From NCBI RefSeq assembly GCF_032362555.1, contig NC_083526.1, positions 4,794,001 through 4,858,000 on the forward strand: a stretch of 64,000 nucleotides of DNA, given 5' to 3'. The translations under genes were made by a program, and so were the position numbers. Position 1 is the stretch's first letter. Every line of letters begins with the position of its first letter. Shown piece by piece: positions 60,980-64,000 of this stretch. Under the pieces are notes generated by a model, which saw only the letters and a program-made list of their open reading frames with translations, ran no database searches and was not told the DNA's origin. This stretch comes from Amyelois transitella. Lineage: Eukaryota > Arthropoda > Insecta > Lepidoptera > Pyralidae.

Positions 60980-61468
60980 ATGAAGTGTTTATCTGTCCTA
61001 TTTCTGGCTGCGCTCGCGCACGCCATGCCGACCATCGATAAAGAAGCAAACGACCCTGGACTTGTAGGCAGCGTAATTAGTGTAGTAAAGGAGTGTGTTG
61101 ACGGAGACGTATCCTTATGCTTAAAGGTACATACATTTAGTGAAGTGACGTGAAGTGACAGTGTTAATTAAATGAACGGAATTAAAAATATTGTTTTTTT
61201 TTTCGGTTGCAGGAGAAGGCTTTGAAATATGTGGAGACTATTTCTTCGGCCAGGGAAATGAGTTTGGCTGATGGCGTGACCTTGATCGGAAATGGATCAC
61301 CGAGGTCTGCCAGGGCTTTGGAACCGTTGTCTGAGGAGCCCAAAGCCAGGGAAGCCCAAGTGGAGTCGAGATTGGTGGATTCTGCTGCTGATCTGTTGGA
61401 GAACCATGTCATCCAGTTCAGGCTGCCATCGTCTGCTGTTGAGGGCATGAAGAGGTCACTTGAAGAAG
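60980..61468 (+). CDS. Osi-E: Osiris family protein, 5' part only
   Basis: Exon 1 (60980-61126) and exon 2 (61213-61468) are joined by an 86-nt GT-AG intron in phase 0. Signal peptide MKCLSVLFLAALAHA, then Cys39 and Cys47 (KECVDGDVSLCLK), then MSLADGVTLIGNG, the DUF1676 motif. Exon 2 ends GAA GAA G before donor gtgagt, the same phase-1 position as the first intron of Osi-A. No downstream membrane-segment exon was recognised between 61469 and 64000, so the gene most likely continues past the right edge. Product and location follow from the family. Confidence 0.85.
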
Positions 61469-64000
61469 GTGAGTTTATAAGAAATGTTTACTTCCTATAA
61501 TTTAATGTTTAGGTTTTCTTATGACATGAACATTATTGAATACTGAATAATTAATGTTTAAACAAATTGTATGATTACTAATTAAATTGTAGAAACAAAT
61601 TTAAGGTTCTTCCAATAATTCTAAAAGTACGAGTATATGGTAAAAATATCTATCGATAAAAAAATGTATATAACGAAGACTTAAAAAATTGTTTTATTAA
61701 ATTTATGTCAATACATTAATTTTACTTGATATGTCATACTTAAACATATAAAAATACAATAAAAATTACAGATAACTAGAAACGAACCAATTATTTAACT
61801 TGAAATAACGAGCATATTCGCAAAAATGATTAAAAAAAAAAAACAAACTAACAATTTAACTAGAGCACAACAAAAATATTGAACTCGAATCAAACCTCTC
61901 TAAAGATCAATAAACGATTCACTTTTAAACTTTTACTTTTTCGCTTTAATCCATTTTAATTGGGACGCAAAATAAGTGAAATTTTATGTTATGTACGCAT
62001 AATATAATTCCAAATATAAAATGAGATTGTGCATTTAATTATTTTAATTAAATTACATATAATTTATTTCGTGTGTAGAAAGGGTATCGGAATTTAGGGT
62101 AAATTAAAGTAATTAGAGAGAGTTTTTTACTCTTAAGTGTTTTTATAATTATATAATCAATTACTTTTTAAACCAAAACCAATTTTAGATGTGAGATCAA
62201 GCGAATGTATTTATTTACTTGAAGGTACATATTAAGTTCTAACTATTATCAAAAGTAGACTATAAAGATTAACTTCTTAAGATGATAACATAATTAATTT
62301 CATTGAAACAGTAATAGCAAAAATTGATGTAAATTTAAATTCATTAAAAGTTATGATGCGTATCAAGAAACTGATAAAATCGATAAAACAAATGGAATAC
62401 GAAACTAAATCGATAAATATATCGATCAATGACTTGTTTACAACTTCACAAGATACGCTGGCTTTCACGCAACGGTACAGCTTGTACCATGAACTTACGT
62501 TCAAGGATGTAGCTCCTACTATATGTGTTCACCGAGTCACCGATAAGTCGCCTTATTATTTATTTTTACTTAAAATTATATCCCTTTTTTCCCCCGACCT
62601 TTGAATTCGATCGACTAATTTTGGTAAATGTATTTTTTTTTCAATAAGTAAAATTCAGACATAAGTGAATATTGTTTTATAATCTCGATTAAAAATAAAA
62701 TAAACAAAAATATTGAAAAGACTAATTTTTTTTATATTAATTAATCAACCTTACCAACATCTTAATAAAAAAAACATGTTAACAAAATTTAACTTGGATG
62801 TAACTAATTCATCATACATTATCAACAGTCAATCAAAAAGTTATGTATGGTGATTCGAGTCGTAACAATTGGAATCTTGACCCCAAAATACAAGAGGTTA
62901 CGTGTATATAATGTGACAGATTACTAATGACAACATTTACGAGTATTTTGGTATTGTTGTTTGTATGTAACAATTCACACTTTAATATTTGAGAGCAGTT
63001 TTTTCGAATATTACGCCAGGATTTATTTGCGTTCCTTCTTTATTTTCATTATCTCTCTCTGCATTTCTTTTTTTATATCTGTAGAATTGATGACGTCTAA
63101 AACTCAACTACTATTCCATCTTGACACTGTTATATCAAACCAAAAATCTATTTCCTTATTTATATTTCTTGAGGCCATTTATTTTAACATCACCTAAATC
63201 CTTAAAATTCCGGTCGTCACCGAAATCTAACTTAGTATTCTCTTCGAGTTTTCGAACAAACGCGCCAGTGGGTCAAGAAAGTAGTCACATTCCTGCTTCG
63301 GCCACCAGACGAGTTCCCATGTCCTTCTTGAACTTTCATGGTATAACCTGGTATAACCAGTTTACGGCGAGTCATCGTGAAATCGAACTTCCAGTACTTG
63401 AAAGTTGCCTTTCCAACCAGTCTTGTGCCTTTGACGCTCAATGTCTATGGACTGTCGATTGATTTATTGGAGTAATTGATGTATTACGATCACCGGTGTT
63501 TTAAGGCATATTTAACTATTAGTTAGTTAGAAAATTTAACATACTGTAAAAGTTTTAGATAGGTCCATCATCTAATAAACTATATTGAATTTCTATTGAT
63601 ATTCTCCGCAATAGAGAAAATACTTACTATATCTTACGTTATTATAATAATTTTAGTTATATATATATTTAATTAAATACAACTCAAATTATTATATGAA
63701 TTCCTAAATTAGTTTCACTTTCCATGTGAACAGAAAAAAATTAATGCATACGTAAGAAATTAAGGTGTAATACTTATAAAAATAGCTTAATTTAAATCAA
63801 GCGGAAACAGTACTATTGATCTCAAAAGATTTATAACTCATAAAACTCGCTATATCAACAAAAAAATAAGCAACGGGAGATCCAATCAGATAACAAAAAT
63901 GAACCAGAACGTAAAACAGTAACTGATGATTTGTCTACTTAGAATCACGTGCGAAACGTTACCACTTGACTAGTTTAATAAGATAACCGGGCCAGTAAGC
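61469..64000. other. presumed Osi-E intron, AT-rich
   Basis: Follows the Osi-E exon 2 donor. No membrane-segment exon was recognised. The only GC-richer patch is 63230-63470. Confidence 0.4.

Noticed and set aside
62353-62604. 83-codon frame as Osi-E exon 3
   Set aside because: No hydrophobic Osiris segment, AT-driven composition, no matching acceptor phase recognised.

Overview
The window looks like lepidopteran (moth or butterfly) nuclear DNA. It is AT-rich, holds intron-containing genes, and is packed with interspersed repeats I recognise as typical of Lepidoptera: a ~260-bp SINE-like family with a (TATG)n tail, RTE-type LINE tails, a Helitron helicase fragment and a tRNA-derived SINE. 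No bacterial-style operons are present. The species cannot be named from sequence alone.

The host genes are all members of one family, Osiris (DUF1676), which is insect-specific and clustered in insect genomes. Five members are seen. Osi-A (minus, exons 6340-6751 and 1912-2039, 3' end not found). Osi-B (plus, intronless and complete, 25319-26092). Osi-C (minus, four exons, 32060-35315, divergent C-terminus). Osi-D (plus, three exons, 47329-53922). Osi-E (plus, first two exons 60980-61468, running off the right edge). Each begins with a signal peptide followed by a two-cysteine segment. Where the 3' half is visible, a hydrophobic stretch follows; B and D end in an AQ/D-x-AY motif. The family is associated with cuticle secretion, tracheal tubes and endosomal or apical membrane traffic in Drosophila. 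Numbered orthologues (Osi2, Osi6 and so on) could not be assigned by eye.

Between Osi-A and Osi-B sits a 5.2-kb DIRS-type tyrosine-recombinase retrotransposon (about 19489-24728). Its architecture is intact: inverted termini, a perfect internal complementary region, gag, RT/RNase H and a tyrosine recombinase with R-HxxR-W-Y. Its gag reads as one frame only if a 446-nt GT-AG intron is removed, and that intron carries three copies of a ~63-nt nested hairpin. The RT/RNase H frame is broken twice. This is the most unusual object in the window.

The rest is intergenic or intronic DNA: about 29 copies or pieces of one SINE-like family on both strands, a second repeat family, LINE tails, a ~0.9-kb element with perfect 15-bp terminal inverted repeats (13200-14115), a palindromic MITE-like element (40651-40821), and several short, nearly perfect fold-back duplications, some of which interrupt repeat copies. 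No rRNA, functional tRNA gene or CRISPR array was seen.
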